Of a stretch of DNA of 38,534 nucleotides, positions 28,362 to 36,377 are shown one piece after another (position 1 is the first letter of the stretch; each line of letters begins with the position of its first letter). Source of the DNA: a virus; IMG/VR virus record IMGVR_UViG_3300032081_001062, positions 1-38,534 of that record; one strand, 5' to 3'. The notes beneath the pieces are model-generated. The model saw only the letters and a list, made by a program, of their open reading frames with translations, made no database searches and was not told the origin of the DNA. The position numbers and the translations under genes were made by a program.

Positions 28362-28730
28362 ATGTACAGAATTAACCATGGCGGCACGGTACAGCGCCTG
28401 GCTGACGGCGCTTTTTTGCAAGAGGCGCCTCTTAATCGCGACTGGCAGGAGTACACAAAGTGGCTTGCTGATGGCGGCTTGCCGGAAGCGGTCGCGCCTG
28501 ATCCTGCCGTCGAGCGGGCCTGGCGCGACGGTGAGCTGATCCGCACGGAATGGCTGATCGCACGCCACCGCGACGAAGTAGAAATGACGAACCCGACGAC
28601 GTTGTCGGCTGAGCAGTACGGCGAACTGTTGGCGTGGCGCCAGTTGCTTCGCGACTGGCCCGAGTCGGCGGCGTTTCCTGACTCTGCCGCTCGGCCGGTG
28701 CCGCCGGCCTGGCTCGCCACCGCTGCATAG
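28362..28730 (+). CDS. Tail fibre assembly protein (gpG / chaperone type)
   Basis: 122 residues, placed directly after the fibre as P2 G. The stretch NRDWQEYTKWLADGGLPEAV and the C-terminal ETNPTTLSAEQYGELLAWRQ-like region followed by LLRDWP and PVPPAWL match the small phage fibre-assembly / DUF4376-like proteins. These fold and trimerise the fibre tip. It ends just before a strong terminator. Confidence 0.7.
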   Translation: MYRINHGGTVQRLADGAFLQEAPLNRDWQEYTKWLADGGLPEAVAPDPAVERAWRDGELIRTEWLIARHRDEVEMTNPTTLSAEQYGELLAWRQLLRDWPESAAFPDSAARPVPPAWLATAA

Positions 28731-28753
28731 AAAGCCCCCGCCCTGGGGGCTTT
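28731..28753 (+). terminator. Rho-independent terminator after the fibre assembly gene
   Basis: A perfect 9-bp stem, AAAGCCCCC with GGGGGCTTT, around a 5-base loop, with CTTGTTT following. It separates the fibre genes from the membrane-protein gene at 28786. Confidence 0.85.
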
Positions 28754-28785
28754 CTTGTTTCTGATGATCCTGAAAGGGGATACCC

Positions 28786-29460
28786 ATGCTCGATAAGTTC
28801 AAGCGTGGCGCCGTCTGGTGCCTCGATCTTCTGTTCGCCCTGGTGCAATGGGCAGCGCTGGCGGTGGTTCGCCTGGTGCTGCTGCTGGTCGGCTTGCCGC
28901 TGGTGGCGGTGGCCATCCCGTTCGCGGTGCCAGGCTTCTCGCTGAGTGACGGCCGCCCCATCTACGACCTCCCGCGCTGGGCCTGGCTGTGGGGCAATGC
29001 CTTCGACGGCCTGGACGGCGATAAGCGCCTGTGGTGGGCGGCCAACTGCGACGCCCTGGTGTTGTTTGGCCTGCTGCCTTTGCTGCGTCGCCTGGGCCTG
29101 CCGTTTGCGCCGTTACCCGTCACGTCCTGGCTTGCTCGCTGGTGGTGGGCCGCCGTGCGCAACCCGGTCAATAACATGCGCCTGGTGCCCGGGGTGAGCT
29201 GTCCGGTTAGCGAATGCGCCATCGACTACCTGGGCCAGTACATCGTCGAGGACAAGCCCGGCAAAGGCGGCTGGCAGTTCGTGCGCGCCGTGCGCCGTGG
29301 CGGCGTGTCGCGCTGGTATGGCTTCTATTTCGTGCGCGAGCGCAGCGCTACCACGGCCGCCGTGGTGCGCCTGGGCTTCAAGATCAAGCCCGAGCACGAA
29401 GGCAGCCAGGAACCGGCCAAGGGCATGACCTTCAAGGTCAACCCAGCCAAGGAAATCTAG
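28786..29460 (+). CDS. Inner-membrane protein inserted in the tail operon (probable moron)
   Basis: 224 residues. Strong hydrophobic segments at about 16-50 (LFALVQWAALAVVRLVLLLV then GLPLVAVAIPFAVPG) and a shorter one at about 88-100 (ALVLFGLLPLLRRLG). The remainder is soluble, with a Trp-rich stretch (WLARWWWAAVRNPVNNMRL) and a basic, beta-rich C-terminal region (WYGFYFVRERSA). Similar uncharacterised membrane proteins occur in Pseudomonas phages (I recall DUF7338). It has its own ribosome-binding site (AAAGGGG) and lies between two terminators, so it may be expressed separately. Superinfection exclusion is a guess from context. Confidence 0.6.
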   Translation: MLDKFKRGAVWCLDLLFALVQWAALAVVRLVLLLVGLPLVAVAIPFAVPGFSLSDGRPIYDLPRWAWLWGNAFDGLDGDKRLWWAANCDALVLFGLLPLLRRLGLPFAPLPVTSWLARWWWAAVRNPVNNMRLVPGVSCPVSECAIDYLGQYIVEDKPGKGGWQFVRAVRRGGVSRWYGFYFVRERSATTAAVVRLGFKIKPEHEGSQEPAKGMTFKVNPAKEI

Positions 29461-29491
29461 CGCCGGCCCCGCCGTCGCCCCGCAACCCTTC

Positions 29492-29513
29492 AAGCCCCCG
29501 CCTTCGGGGGCTT
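29492..29513 (+). terminator. Rho-independent terminator before the sheath gene
   Basis: AAGCCCCC (29492-29499) pairs with GGGGGCTT (29506-29513) around a GCCTTC loop, and TTCTTC follows. Together with 28731-28753 it brackets the membrane-protein gene. Confidence 0.8.
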
Positions 29514-29536
29514 TCTTCTACTGGAGAGAAAAGCCA

Positions 29537-30679
29537 ATGGCAGCCGATTATCTGCACGGGGTCGAGCAATACTTCCTCGAAAACCTCGACCGTCCTATCG
29601 AAGTCCTGGCGGCGTCGACCATCGGCCTGGTGGCCACCGCCGACGATGCCGACCCGCTGGTGTTTCCGCTCAATACCCCGGTGCTGTGCAACAGCGACAA
29701 GCTGATCGCCAAGGCCGGCACCCTGGGCACCCTGCGCAACGCGCTGAAAGACATCTACCGCCAGACCGGCGCCATTGTGGTCGTGGTGCGTGTCGATACC
29801 GCCGAGACGCCGGAAGCGCAAATCGCTGACGTGCTGGGCAGCATCGACAACGAAACCGGCCAGTACACCGGCATGAAAGCCTTCCTCGCTGCCGAGTCGC
29901 TGCTGGGCGTGCGTCCGCGCCTGCTGATCGCGCCCGAGTTCAGCCACCTGCTGGGCGTCGGCGCCGAAATGGAGGCCATCGCGAAGAAGCTGAACGCTAT
30001 CCCGATCATCGACGGCAGCCAGACCGGCTATTCCGCGGTGATCGCTGAATGCGCGTTGTATCAGGAAGCGCTGTTCGTCAATTGCGGCGTCAAGCTGCTG
30101 GACGATGAAACCGGCCAGGTCGTGACCCGCAAGGCGTCGGCCACCGTGGCTGGCCATATCGTGCGCGTCGACAACGAAGAGGGCTATTGGCACAGCCCGT
30201 CGAGCCGCAAGATTTTCGGCATCCTCGGCACCGACGAAGTGATCGACCACGCCATCGGCAGCACGACCAGCAAGGCCAATCTGTACAACAGTAAGAACGT
30301 GACGGTGATCGTCAACCAGCAAGGCGGCTGGTATCTGTACGGCAACCGCCTGGCTAACAAGGTCATGCTTCCCCACCAACGCATCCGCTACATCGTGGGC
30401 GATTCGATCCTGTACGCGCACCAAGAGTTGCTCGACCGCAACGTCACCAAGGGCTATGTCGACGGCGTGAAGAACCGCGTCAACAAGCTGATTCGCCGTC
30501 TGAAGACGCGCGAGGTGATCAGCGGCGGCGAATGCTGGGTCGACAAGGAACTGAACATCGCCGCCATCGGCACCGGGCAAGTCTATTGGGACTACGACCT
30601 GGGCTTCTACGACGTGGCCGAGCGCATGACGTTCCGCCAGCACGTCAACAACAGCTACAACGAAGCCGTTTTCGAATAA
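29537..30679 (+). CDS. Tail sheath protein, P2 FI-like
   Basis: 380 residues (P2 FI: 396). The opening YLHGVEQYFLENLDRPIEVL, the segment STIGLVATADDADPLVFPLN, RPRLLIAPEFSH and the C-terminal NNSYNEAVFE are family signatures. It forms the contractile sheath whose shortening drives the spike through the envelope. GGAGAG precedes the ATG. Confidence 0.95.
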   Translation: MAADYLHGVEQYFLENLDRPIEVLAASTIGLVATADDADPLVFPLNTPVLCNSDKLIAKAGTLGTLRNALKDIYRQTGAIVVVVRVDTAETPEAQIADVLGSIDNETGQYTGMKAFLAAESLLGVRPRLLIAPEFSHLLGVGAEMEAIAKKLNAIPIIDGSQTGYSAVIAECALYQEALFVNCGVKLLDDETGQVVTRKASATVAGHIVRVDNEEGYWHSPSSRKIFGILGTDEVIDHAIGSTTSKANLYNSKNVTVIVNQQGGWYLYGNRLANKVMLPHQRIRYIVGDSILYAHQELLDRNVTKGYVDGVKNRVNKLIRRLKTREVISGGECWVDKELNIAAIGTGQVYWDYDLGFYDVAERMTFRQHVNNSYNEAVFE

Positions 30680-30690
30680 GGGGGTGATCC

Positions 30691-31203
30691 ATGGGCGCCA
30701 AGCTGCCGAGTGTGCTGGTCGATATGAATTCGTTCTTTCAGGACGAATCGTTCGCCGGCGTTTGCAATACCGTCGCGCTGCCGAAGATCGTGGTCAAGAC
30801 CATGGACGCGGCCATGGCCGGCGTCGCCGGCGACATCGAGCGCGACCTGGGCCGGCTGGAAAAGCTGGAAGCCGAGGTGACCATTTCCGACTACCCGGAG
30901 AAGGTCACCGACCTTGTCGGTTCGCGCGAGAGCCGCGACGAAGTCTTCACCATTCGCGGCGCCGTCGACCGTGACGGCTCGATTAAGACCGTGATCGTGC
31001 GAATGCAAGGCTTCTGGAAGTCGCTGGAGTTCAACGAGTGGGCGCCCGAGAAGGAAGCGACCATGAAATTCGCCATCGCGGTCGAGTTCTTCCACTTCGA
31101 AGTCGACGGCAAGGAACGCATTTACATCGACAAGATGAACAACATTTTCCGCATCAACGGCAAAGACCGTAACAAGGAAATCCGCCAGGCGCTGGCCCAA
31201 TAA
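30691..31203 (+). CDS. Tail tube protein, P2 FII-like
   Basis: 170 residues (P2 FII: 172). Typical features: LPSVLVDMNSFFQDESFAGV, a beta-sandwich with ITVRGAVDRDGS-like strands (here FTIRGAVDRDGS), and EFFHFEVDGKERIYIDKMNN. Hexameric rings stack to form the inner tube. It follows the sheath by 11 bases, and a gap with TTAGC boxes comes after it. Confidence 0.93.
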   Translation: MGAKLPSVLVDMNSFFQDESFAGVCNTVALPKIVVKTMDAAMAGVAGDIERDLGRLEKLEAEVTISDYPEKVTDLVGSRESRDEVFTIRGAVDRDGSIKTVIVRMQGFWKSLEFNEWAPEKEATMKFAIAVEFFHFEVDGKERIYIDKMNNIFRINGKDRNKEIRQALAQ

Positions 31204-31222
31204 GGGCCGGCGTTACGCGTCA

Positions 31223-31257
31223 CGAATTACCTAATTAGCGAATCAAGGATTTAGCGA
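31223..31257. repeat. TTAGC-box pair upstream of gpE
   Basis: GAATTACCTAATTAGCGAAT (31224-31243) and GGATTTAGCGAAT (31248-31260) surround the AAGGA ribosome-binding site of gpE. A protein bound here could affect tail gene expression; alternatively the boxes are partition sites in an intergenic gap. The palindrome-like GCGTTACGCGTCACG lies just upstream. Confidence 0.5.
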
Positions 31258-31509
31258 ATGACTACCCCCGTCCCCCTGAAGCGCCCGCTCAAGCGCGGCG
31301 AAACCGAAATCACCGAAGTGACCTTCCGCGAGCCTGGCGCCGGCGAGCTGCGCGGCCTGGATATGTTCGACGTGATCCGCATGAACGTCACCGCCCACCG
31401 TACCCTGGTGCCGCGCATTTCCAACATCACCGCCAATGAATTCGACGTGCTGTCGCCGAAAGACCTGATGGCGGTGCAAACGGAGGTGGTCGCTTTTTTC
31501 ATGGAGTGA
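31258..31509 (+). CDS. Tail assembly chaperone, P2 gpE-like (unshifted product)
   Basis: 83 residues (P2 E: 91). LKRPLKRGETEITEVTFREP, GAGELRGLDMFDVIRMNV and PKDLMAVQTEVVAFF are typical. It assists assembly of the tube around the tape measure. The last codons contain the slippery T TTT TTC (31494-31500) that leads to the longer E+E' product. Confidence 0.87.
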   Translation: MTTPVPLKRPLKRGETEITEVTFREPGAGELRGLDMFDVIRMNVTAHRTLVPRISNITANEFDVLSPKDLMAVQTEVVAFFME

Positions 31510-31670
31510 CCGCCGTTCCGCGCGACGTGATGGAGGCGGAAGCCGACATCTTCCTGGTCTTCACCGGCTGGGACGCGCTGACGACGGAGCGCATGACGCT
31601 CACTGAGCTTATGCGCTGGCACCGCATCGCCCTGGAGCGCTACGAACAGGGTAAGGCCGGGCAGTCCTGA
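31258..31670 (+). CDS. Tail assembly chaperone gpE+E', by -1 frameshift
   Basis: The heptamer T TTT TTC at 31494-31500 has the X XXY YYZ form in the gpE frame. After a -1 slip translation continues (HGVTAVPRDVMEAEADIFLV ... MRWHRIALERYEQG...) to the TGA at 31668-31670, giving about 137 residues. P2 makes E+E' in the same way at T TTT TTG. The downstream frame has no start with a convincing ribosome-binding site of its own, supporting the frameshift. Confidence 0.8.
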
Positions 31671-31673
31671 GAG

Positions 31674-31694
31674 GGGCCGCCCGGCCCTTTTTTT
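31674..31694 (+). terminator. Terminator-like hairpin before the tape measure gene
   Basis: GGGCC (31674-31678) pairs with GGCCC (31683-31687) across GCCC and is followed by seven T residues (31688-31694). It meets intrinsic-terminator rules and lies only 14 bases before the tape measure ATG, so it may limit synthesis of that protein. Confidence 0.65.
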
Positions 31695-31707
31695 ATGGGG
31701 TGGGGAA

Positions 31708-34248
31708 ATGTCGACCAACTCTATGCGGCTTAACCTGATCATGGGTCTGGTGGACAAAATCACCGGCCCGATTCAGAAGGTCACCAGCGAAACCACGAAG
31801 ATGGGCGACAAGATCAAGTCGACCCAAACCGAGCTGGCCAGGCTCGGCAGCACGTCCAAGGACATCGAGCACTTCAAGGCGTTGCAGGAACGCGGCGCCA
31901 AGACCGGCGACGCCCTGGCCGCCGCCCAGGCCAAGGCCAAGGCCCTGGGGCAGCAACTGGCCGCCACCGCCGAGCCGTCGCGCAAGATGACGGCCGAGTT
32001 TGAGAAGGCGACGGCCCAGGTCAAGCGCTTGCAGGCGCAGCAGCAGGCCGAGCGCCTGGAGCTGCAACAGACCGGGGCGAAGCTGAAAGAAGCGGGGGTC
32101 AATACCGGCAAGCTGGGCGAGGCGACGCGCCGAATCGAGGTGCAGACCAAGCGCTATAACGAGCAGTTGGCCAAGGAACAAAAGGCCCTTGCCGGCGTCG
32201 CCGAGCAACAGAAGCGGGTCGCCGAAATCAAGCAGCGCAACAGCGATATGCGGATGTCTGCCACCGCCGACGCCGTGGGCGTGGGTGCCACGGTGTTCGG
32301 TATCAAGCAACTGGTCGACGCCTATGGCGACGTGGCTGCCGCCCAGGGTGAAATCCGCTCGCTGAAGATCGACGACGCGGGCATCGAGGCGATCACCGCC
32401 AAGGCCAAGGCGTTTTCTGATCAGTGGGCGGGCACCACTACGGGCGACTTTATCCGCGCGTCCTACGACATCAAGTCGGGCATTGCCAGCCTGGGCGACG
32501 CGGCGGTCGGCGAGTTCACCCGAATCGCGGCCCTGACGGGCGCCGCGACGAAGTCGAGCACGGCGCAAATGACCAGCCTTTTCGCGTCGGGTTATGGCAT
32601 CTACCGCAAGCAGTTCGAAGCGTTCGGCGCCTCGACGGTCGACGGCTGGCAGAAGCTGAGCGCCGAGGAACGCGACATCAAGTTCGGCGAATACTTTTCG
32701 GCGGGGATCGCTGCCAGCGTGCGGGCGTTCAAGACTGACGGCCAGCAAATGAGCGACGCCATTTCGGCGCTGGGCGCGGCCGCAACATCATCGAATGTGC
32801 CCTTTGCTGAGCAGTTGTCGATTCTCGGCCAGTTGCAAGCGACGATGTCGGGCAGCGAAGCCGCGACCAAGTATCGGCAGTTCCTGGCCACGGCCAGCAC
32901 GGCGGCCGAAAAGCTGGGCCTCGACTTCCTCGACGCTAACGACCAACTGTTGTCGATGCCGCAGATACTGGAAGAGCTGCGCAGCAAATACGGCGACACC
33001 ATCGACGCGGTCGAGGGCGCCGAACTGAAAAAGGCTTTCGGCAGCGAAGAGGCGGTCGCGCTGATCAAGCTGCTGTATCCCGAGGTCGACGCGCTCAAGG
33101 CGAGCATCGGCGGCCTGGACGCAAGCCTGGCAGGCGGCATGACGACCACGGAAGAAATGGCCCGCGCGATTCAACAGGGGCCGGTCGCTGTGTTTGGCTT
33201 GTTCGGCCAGCGCCTGGGCAACCTGTCGGCCGCAGTCGGCAAGCTGTTCGCGCCGGCCATGGTGTTCGCCGCCGACAGCCTGGGGCAGTTGGCGGGGTTC
33301 GTCACGATGCTGACCGAGCGCTTCCCGTTCCTGTCGACCGTGGTGGCCTATGCCATCGTCGGGCTGATCGCCCTGAAGGTGGCCACCATCGGCGGCCGCT
33401 TCGCCTTCGCCTTTATGTCCGACGCGATGCTGTTGGCCAGCAAGTCGCTGGCGTTCTTCACGCTGACCAACCTGCGCGCCCAGGCGGCGTTACTGGTAAC
33501 GCGCGTTCGCGCCATGGGCGCCGCTGCTGGGGTGTTCCTGATGGGCACCGCGTCGCGGGCCTTCGCCGTGGGTGCGGCACTGATGACGGCTGCGCAGTGG
33601 GCGCTAAACGCCGCGATGATGGCCAACCCTATCGGGCTGATCATCCTGGGCATCATGGCGCTGATTGCCGTGGTCGCCCTGGTGGTGCGCTATTGGGAGC
33701 CGCTGTCGACGTTCTTTAGCGGCCTGTGGGATGGCATCAAGTCGACCTTTGTCATGGGCTGGGAAGTTATCAAGTCCCTGCTGATGTTCAGTCCGCTCGG
33801 CCTGGTGATTCAGGCATGGGAGCCGCTGACGGGGTTCTTCTCGACGCTGTGGGATGGCATCAAAAACGCCTGTGGCGCGGCTATCGACTGGATCGCCGAG
33901 AAGGTCATGGGGCCTATCGAGAAGATCAAAAACTTCGCCGGCGGGATCTTCGGCAGCGATTCGCCGGCGGTCGCTGCTGCGCCTGCTGGTGGTGGCGGCG
34001 CTGCCGGCGCCGAGGCTGGCACGGTGGGCGCTGGTGGCGTGCGCGCGGCGGCTGTTGGTGGTGTGGCGTCGCCTGCTGGTCGAGCTGCTGCACCGCAGCA
34101 GGTCAACCAGTACGGCGGGATCACCGTACAGGCTGCCCCTGGGATGTCTGAAGAGCAGGTCGCGAAGAAGGTTCGCGCCGAGCTGGACGCCCGCGACCGT
34201 CAGGCCGCGCGCGGGCAGCGGGGCCGCCTGGGCGACAACGCCGACTAG
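31708..34248 (+). CDS. Tail tape measure protein, P2 gpT-like
   Basis: 846 residues (P2 T: 815). The N-terminal about 190 residues are a long coiled coil (LQERGAKTGDALAAAQAKAK and following). A middle globular region and several hydrophobic segments follow (around 535-575 and 590-660: TVVAYAIVGLIALKVATIGG, PIGLIILGIMALIAVVALVV). The C-terminal region is Ala/Gly-rich. Its length fixes tail length. GGGGTGGGG precedes the ATG. A TTAGC box and terminator follow. Confidence 0.93.
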   Translation: MSTNSMRLNLIMGLVDKITGPIQKVTSETTKMGDKIKSTQTELARLGSTSKDIEHFKALQERGAKTGDALAAAQAKAKALGQQLAATAEPSRKMTAEFEKATAQVKRLQAQQQAERLELQQTGAKLKEAGVNTGKLGEATRRIEVQTKRYNEQLAKEQKALAGVAEQQKRVAEIKQRNSDMRMSATADAVGVGATVFGIKQLVDAYGDVAAAQGEIRSLKIDDAGIEAITAKAKAFSDQWAGTTTGDFIRASYDIKSGIASLGDAAVGEFTRIAALTGAATKSSTAQMTSLFASGYGIYRKQFEAFGASTVDGWQKLSAEERDIKFGEYFSAGIAASVRAFKTDGQQMSDAISALGAAATSSNVPFAEQLSILGQLQATMSGSEAATKYRQFLATASTAAEKLGLDFLDANDQLLSMPQILEELRSKYGDTIDAVEGAELKKAFGSEEAVALIKLLYPEVDALKASIGGLDASLAGGMTTTEEMARAIQQGPVAVFGLFGQRLGNLSAAVGKLFAPAMVFAADSLGQLAGFVTMLTERFPFLSTVVAYAIVGLIALKVATIGGRFAFAFMSDAMLLASKSLAFFTLTNLRAQAALLVTRVRAMGAAAGVFLMGTASRAFAVGAALMTAAQWALNAAMMANPIGLIILGIMALIAVVALVVRYWEPLSTFFSGLWDGIKSTFVMGWEVIKSLLMFSPLGLVIQAWEPLTGFFSTLWDGIKNACGAAIDWIAEKVMGPIEKIKNFAGGIFGSDSPAVAAAPAGGGGAAGAEAGTVGAGGVRAAAVGGVASPAGRAAAPQQVNQYGGITVQAAPGMSEEQVAKKVRAELDARDRQAARGQRGRLGDNAD

Positions 34249-34289
34249 CAATTTAGCGAAATAGCTAAGCCGCCCCCGGGCGGCTTTTT
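34247..34289 (+). terminator. TTAGC box and terminator after the tape measure gene
   Basis: CAATTTAGCGAAATAGCTAA overlaps the stop region. It merges into AAGCCGCCC (34267-34275) pairing with GGGCGGCTT (34278-34286), followed by TTTTT. The same order, box then terminator, occurs after the capsid gene (22451-22495). Confidence 0.75.
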
Positions 34290-34301
34290 CGTGGGGGCTA
34301 C

Positions 34302-34730
34302 ATGGCAGAAACGATGATGGCGCTGGGCGACTTCCGCTTCAGCGTGCGAACCGCCGAATACCAAAGCCTGGCGACCTCGATGTCGTGGCGCTGGGCGAAA
34401 AAAGACCGCTACGGGCGCAAGCCTGGAAAGCAGTTCCACGGCCCGGACAGCACGACCAAGACCCTGGAAATCACCATACACCCGGACAGCCGCGCCGACG
34501 TGGTGCTGTTCGACCGCCTGCGCGCCATGGGTGACGCCGGCGAGCCGTTGCGGCTGGTTTCCGGTGGTACGGCCCTTGTCGGCGGTGTGCTGAAGCAATC
34601 CGGCGCCGACCTGGGGCTGTGGGTGATCGACAGCCTGAGCGTGGCCGACGAGCACTTCATGCAGGACGGCACGCCCCTTGTGCGCAAGGGGTCGCTGTCC
34701 ATTTCCGAATACGGCGAAGACGAGGTCTAG
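34302..34730 (+). CDS. Tail protein, P2 gpU-like
   Basis: 142 residues (P2 U: 159). MMALGDFRFSVRTAEYQSLA, then WRWAKKDRYGRKPGKQFHGP and the C-terminal DEHFMQDGTPLVRKGSLSIS EYG match gpU. It acts late in tail assembly near the tube/baseplate hub. It comes directly before gpX and gpD, as in P2-type tails. Confidence 0.9.
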   Translation: MAETMMALGDFRFSVRTAEYQSLATSMSWRWAKKDRYGRKPGKQFHGPDSTTKTLEITIHPDSRADVVLFDRLRAMGDAGEPLRLVSGGTALVGGVLKQSGADLGLWVIDSLSVADEHFMQDGTPLVRKGSLSISEYGEDEV

Positions 34731-34732
34731 CG

Positions 34733-34936
34733 ATGCAGTACCGCACCCGACCGGGCGACATGCTCGACGCCATTTGTCACCGCTACTACGCGGGCCGCCC
34801 CGGGGCTACCGAGGCGGTTTTAGAAGCCAACCCGGGGCTTTGCCAGCTTGGCCCCGTGCTGCCCGAAGGGCGCTTGATCGAGCTGCCCGACCTGCCGGCC
34901 GCCGAAGCGCCTGGGCAGGTTTCGCTGTGGGACTAA
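34733..34936 (+). CDS. Tail protein X, LysM-like
   Basis: 67 residues, the same length as P2 gpX. YRTRPGDMLDAICHRYYAGR, then TEAVLEANPGLCQLGPVLPE and GRLIELPDL is the LysM-like tail protein pattern, in this case between gpU and gpD. It probably fixes hub proteins to the tube or contacts peptidoglycan. Confidence 0.9.
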   Translation: MQYRTRPGDMLDAICHRYYAGRPGATEAVLEANPGLCQLGPVLPEGRLIELPDLPAAEAPGQVSLWD

Positions 34937-34945
34937 GGGGGGATC

Positions 34946-35989
34946 ATGGCAAAGGCCGACTATCGAATCACGGCAAACGACAACGACATCACCGCCGCCA
35001 TCCGCAAGCGCTTCCTGAAGCTGACGCTTCAGGATTCCGCCGGCGAGGATAGCGACACGGTGGCCATCGAGCTGGACAACCGCGACAACCTGATCCGGCT
35101 GCCGCCGACCGGCGCGGAACTGAAGGTCTGGATTGGCGAGCCTGGCGCCCTGGTGTTCAAGGGGGCTTATCAGGTCGACGAGCTGGAAGAGCCGCTAGAC
35201 GATCAGGCGCTAGTGATCCACGGCAAGGCGGCGAAGATGCTGGGCGGGATCAAGGCCCCGCGCGACGCCACCTTCGACGGCATCACCATGGGCGCCCTGG
35301 TGGCCAAGATGGCCGCCGAGCATGGGTATGTTCCGGCCGTTGCGCCGGCGCTGGCCGGGCATGTGTTCACCCACATTGATCAGCGCGCGGAATCTGATAT
35401 GAACCTGCTGACGCGCCTGTCGCGCGAGCTGGGCGCGGTGGCCAAGCCGGTCGGCGGGCGCCTGGTGGTGGTGCCCAAGGGCGAAGCCAAGAGCGTGACG
35501 GGTAACGCGCTGGCGGTGACGGTGATCGACGACCCGGAGAACAGCAGCGGCCGGGTCACCATCCAAGAACGCAACGACTACCAGTCGGCGGTCGCCTATT
35601 GGTTCAGCGAGGCCGAACAGCGCAAGGTGCCGGCCGTCGCGGGGATTGTCGCCGGTGCGGTGGCCATCTTCGGCGAGGGCGCCCAGGATGCCGGCCAGGC
35701 TGTCGACGACGCCGCCAGCGTAGTCGGCCCGCGCTACATCATCCGCAAGACCTACACCGACCAGAAGAGCGCCCAGGAAGCGGCAGCGGCCAAGCTGAAG
35801 CAGTTGCAGCGCGGCAAGTCGACGATGTCGATAACTCGGCCGCTGACCCCGGGCATTGTCGCCGAGGGCCGGCTAGACGTGCGCAACCATCGAGCCAGTG
35901 CCAACCGCCTGTGGCAAGTCGAGTCGGTCACCCATGTGGTGGGCGGTGAATACGCCTATTCGTCGGCCGAGTGCGTCACGCCTTCCTGA
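34946..35989 (+). CDS. Baseplate hub protein, P2 gpD-like
   Basis: 347 residues (P2 D: 387), gp27-like hub. The opening DYRITANDNDITAAIRKRFL, the LELDNRDNLIRLPPTGAELK-type region (here IELDNRD...) and the later HIDQRAESDMNLLTRLSREL and RPLTPGIVAEG are characteristic. It links tube, spike and wedges. It is the last gene of the late operon. GGGGGG precedes the ATG. Confidence 0.92.
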   Translation: MAKADYRITANDNDITAAIRKRFLKLTLQDSAGEDSDTVAIELDNRDNLIRLPPTGAELKVWIGEPGALVFKGAYQVDELEEPLDDQALVIHGKAAKMLGGIKAPRDATFDGITMGALVAKMAAEHGYVPAVAPALAGHVFTHIDQRAESDMNLLTRLSRELGAVAKPVGGRLVVVPKGEAKSVTGNALAVTVIDDPENSSGRVTIQERNDYQSAVAYWFSEAEQRKVPAVAGIVAGAVAIFGEGAQDAGQAVDDAASVVGPRYIIRKTYTDQKSAQEAAAAKLKQLQRGKSTMSITRPLTPGIVAEGRLDVRNHRASANRLWQVESVTHVVGGEYAYSSAECVTPS

Positions 35990-36089
35990 CGAAAGGGTCA
36001 ATTTGCCACCACTGTTTATCTGTCCAGTTTTTTGGCGCGGGCGTAGAATGCTCGACCCCGCGTCAAGCAGTAGCAAGGAGGAAGGCCCA

Positions 36090-36284
36090 ATGTCACAAAA
36101 CGGAAACCCTTTGATCGGTGAGAGCAAGGGCGATACCATCGAAAGAACCTATGAGTTCGTCGAATGGCTGCTGATTCAGGCAGGCCACGGCGGGGCCACC
36201 CATCCGGGCATGGTTACCCAATTGCGCCTGGTGCTCGATGGCCTGGGCAGTTTGCGGGACGATACGGGCGGGGAAAAAAATTAA
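36090..36284 (+). CDS. Hypothetical protein, 64 residues, between tail and replication regions
   Basis: The ATG at 36090 has one of the best ribosome-binding sites in the window (AAGGAGG at 36076-36082), and a TAGAAT (36044-36049) suggests its own promoter. The protein is GDTIERTYEFVEWLLIQAGH in the middle and PGMVTQLRLVLDGLGSLRDD near the end: a small acidic helical protein. No family recognised. Its place next to repA suggests a plasmid role or a moron. Confidence 0.55.
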   Translation: MSQNGNPLIGESKGDTIERTYEFVEWLLIQAGHGGATHPGMVTQLRLVLDGLGSLRDDTGGEKN

Positions 36285-36314
36285 ACAGTTTTAGTGTTCA
36301 AGCCGTGGGGCCGG

Positions 36315-36323
36315 TGCTATGAT
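36315..36323 (+). promoter_or_regulatory. Extended -10 promoter of the rep leader
   Basis: TGCTATGAT is a near-perfect extended -10 element; the -35 is weak (TGTTCA at 36295-36300). Transcription should begin near 36330 and give a leader of about 320 bases before repA. The first hairpin of this RNA is GCCCG/CGGGC (36334-36338 with 36346-36350). Confidence 0.6.
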
Positions 36324-36377
36324 TTTGGCGCCTGCCCGGTTTGAACGGGCGGAAGAAAGAGAAAAAACAAGGGTTTA

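Noticed and set aside
29438-30643. 401-residue minus-strand frame opposite the sheath gene
   Set aside because: Shadow of the sheath gene; its composition is typical of antisense GC-rich frames.
31494-31500. Six-T run as a sequencing error splitting one gene
   Set aside because: P2-type phages conserve a programmed -1 shift at exactly this place, and the slippery site is intact.
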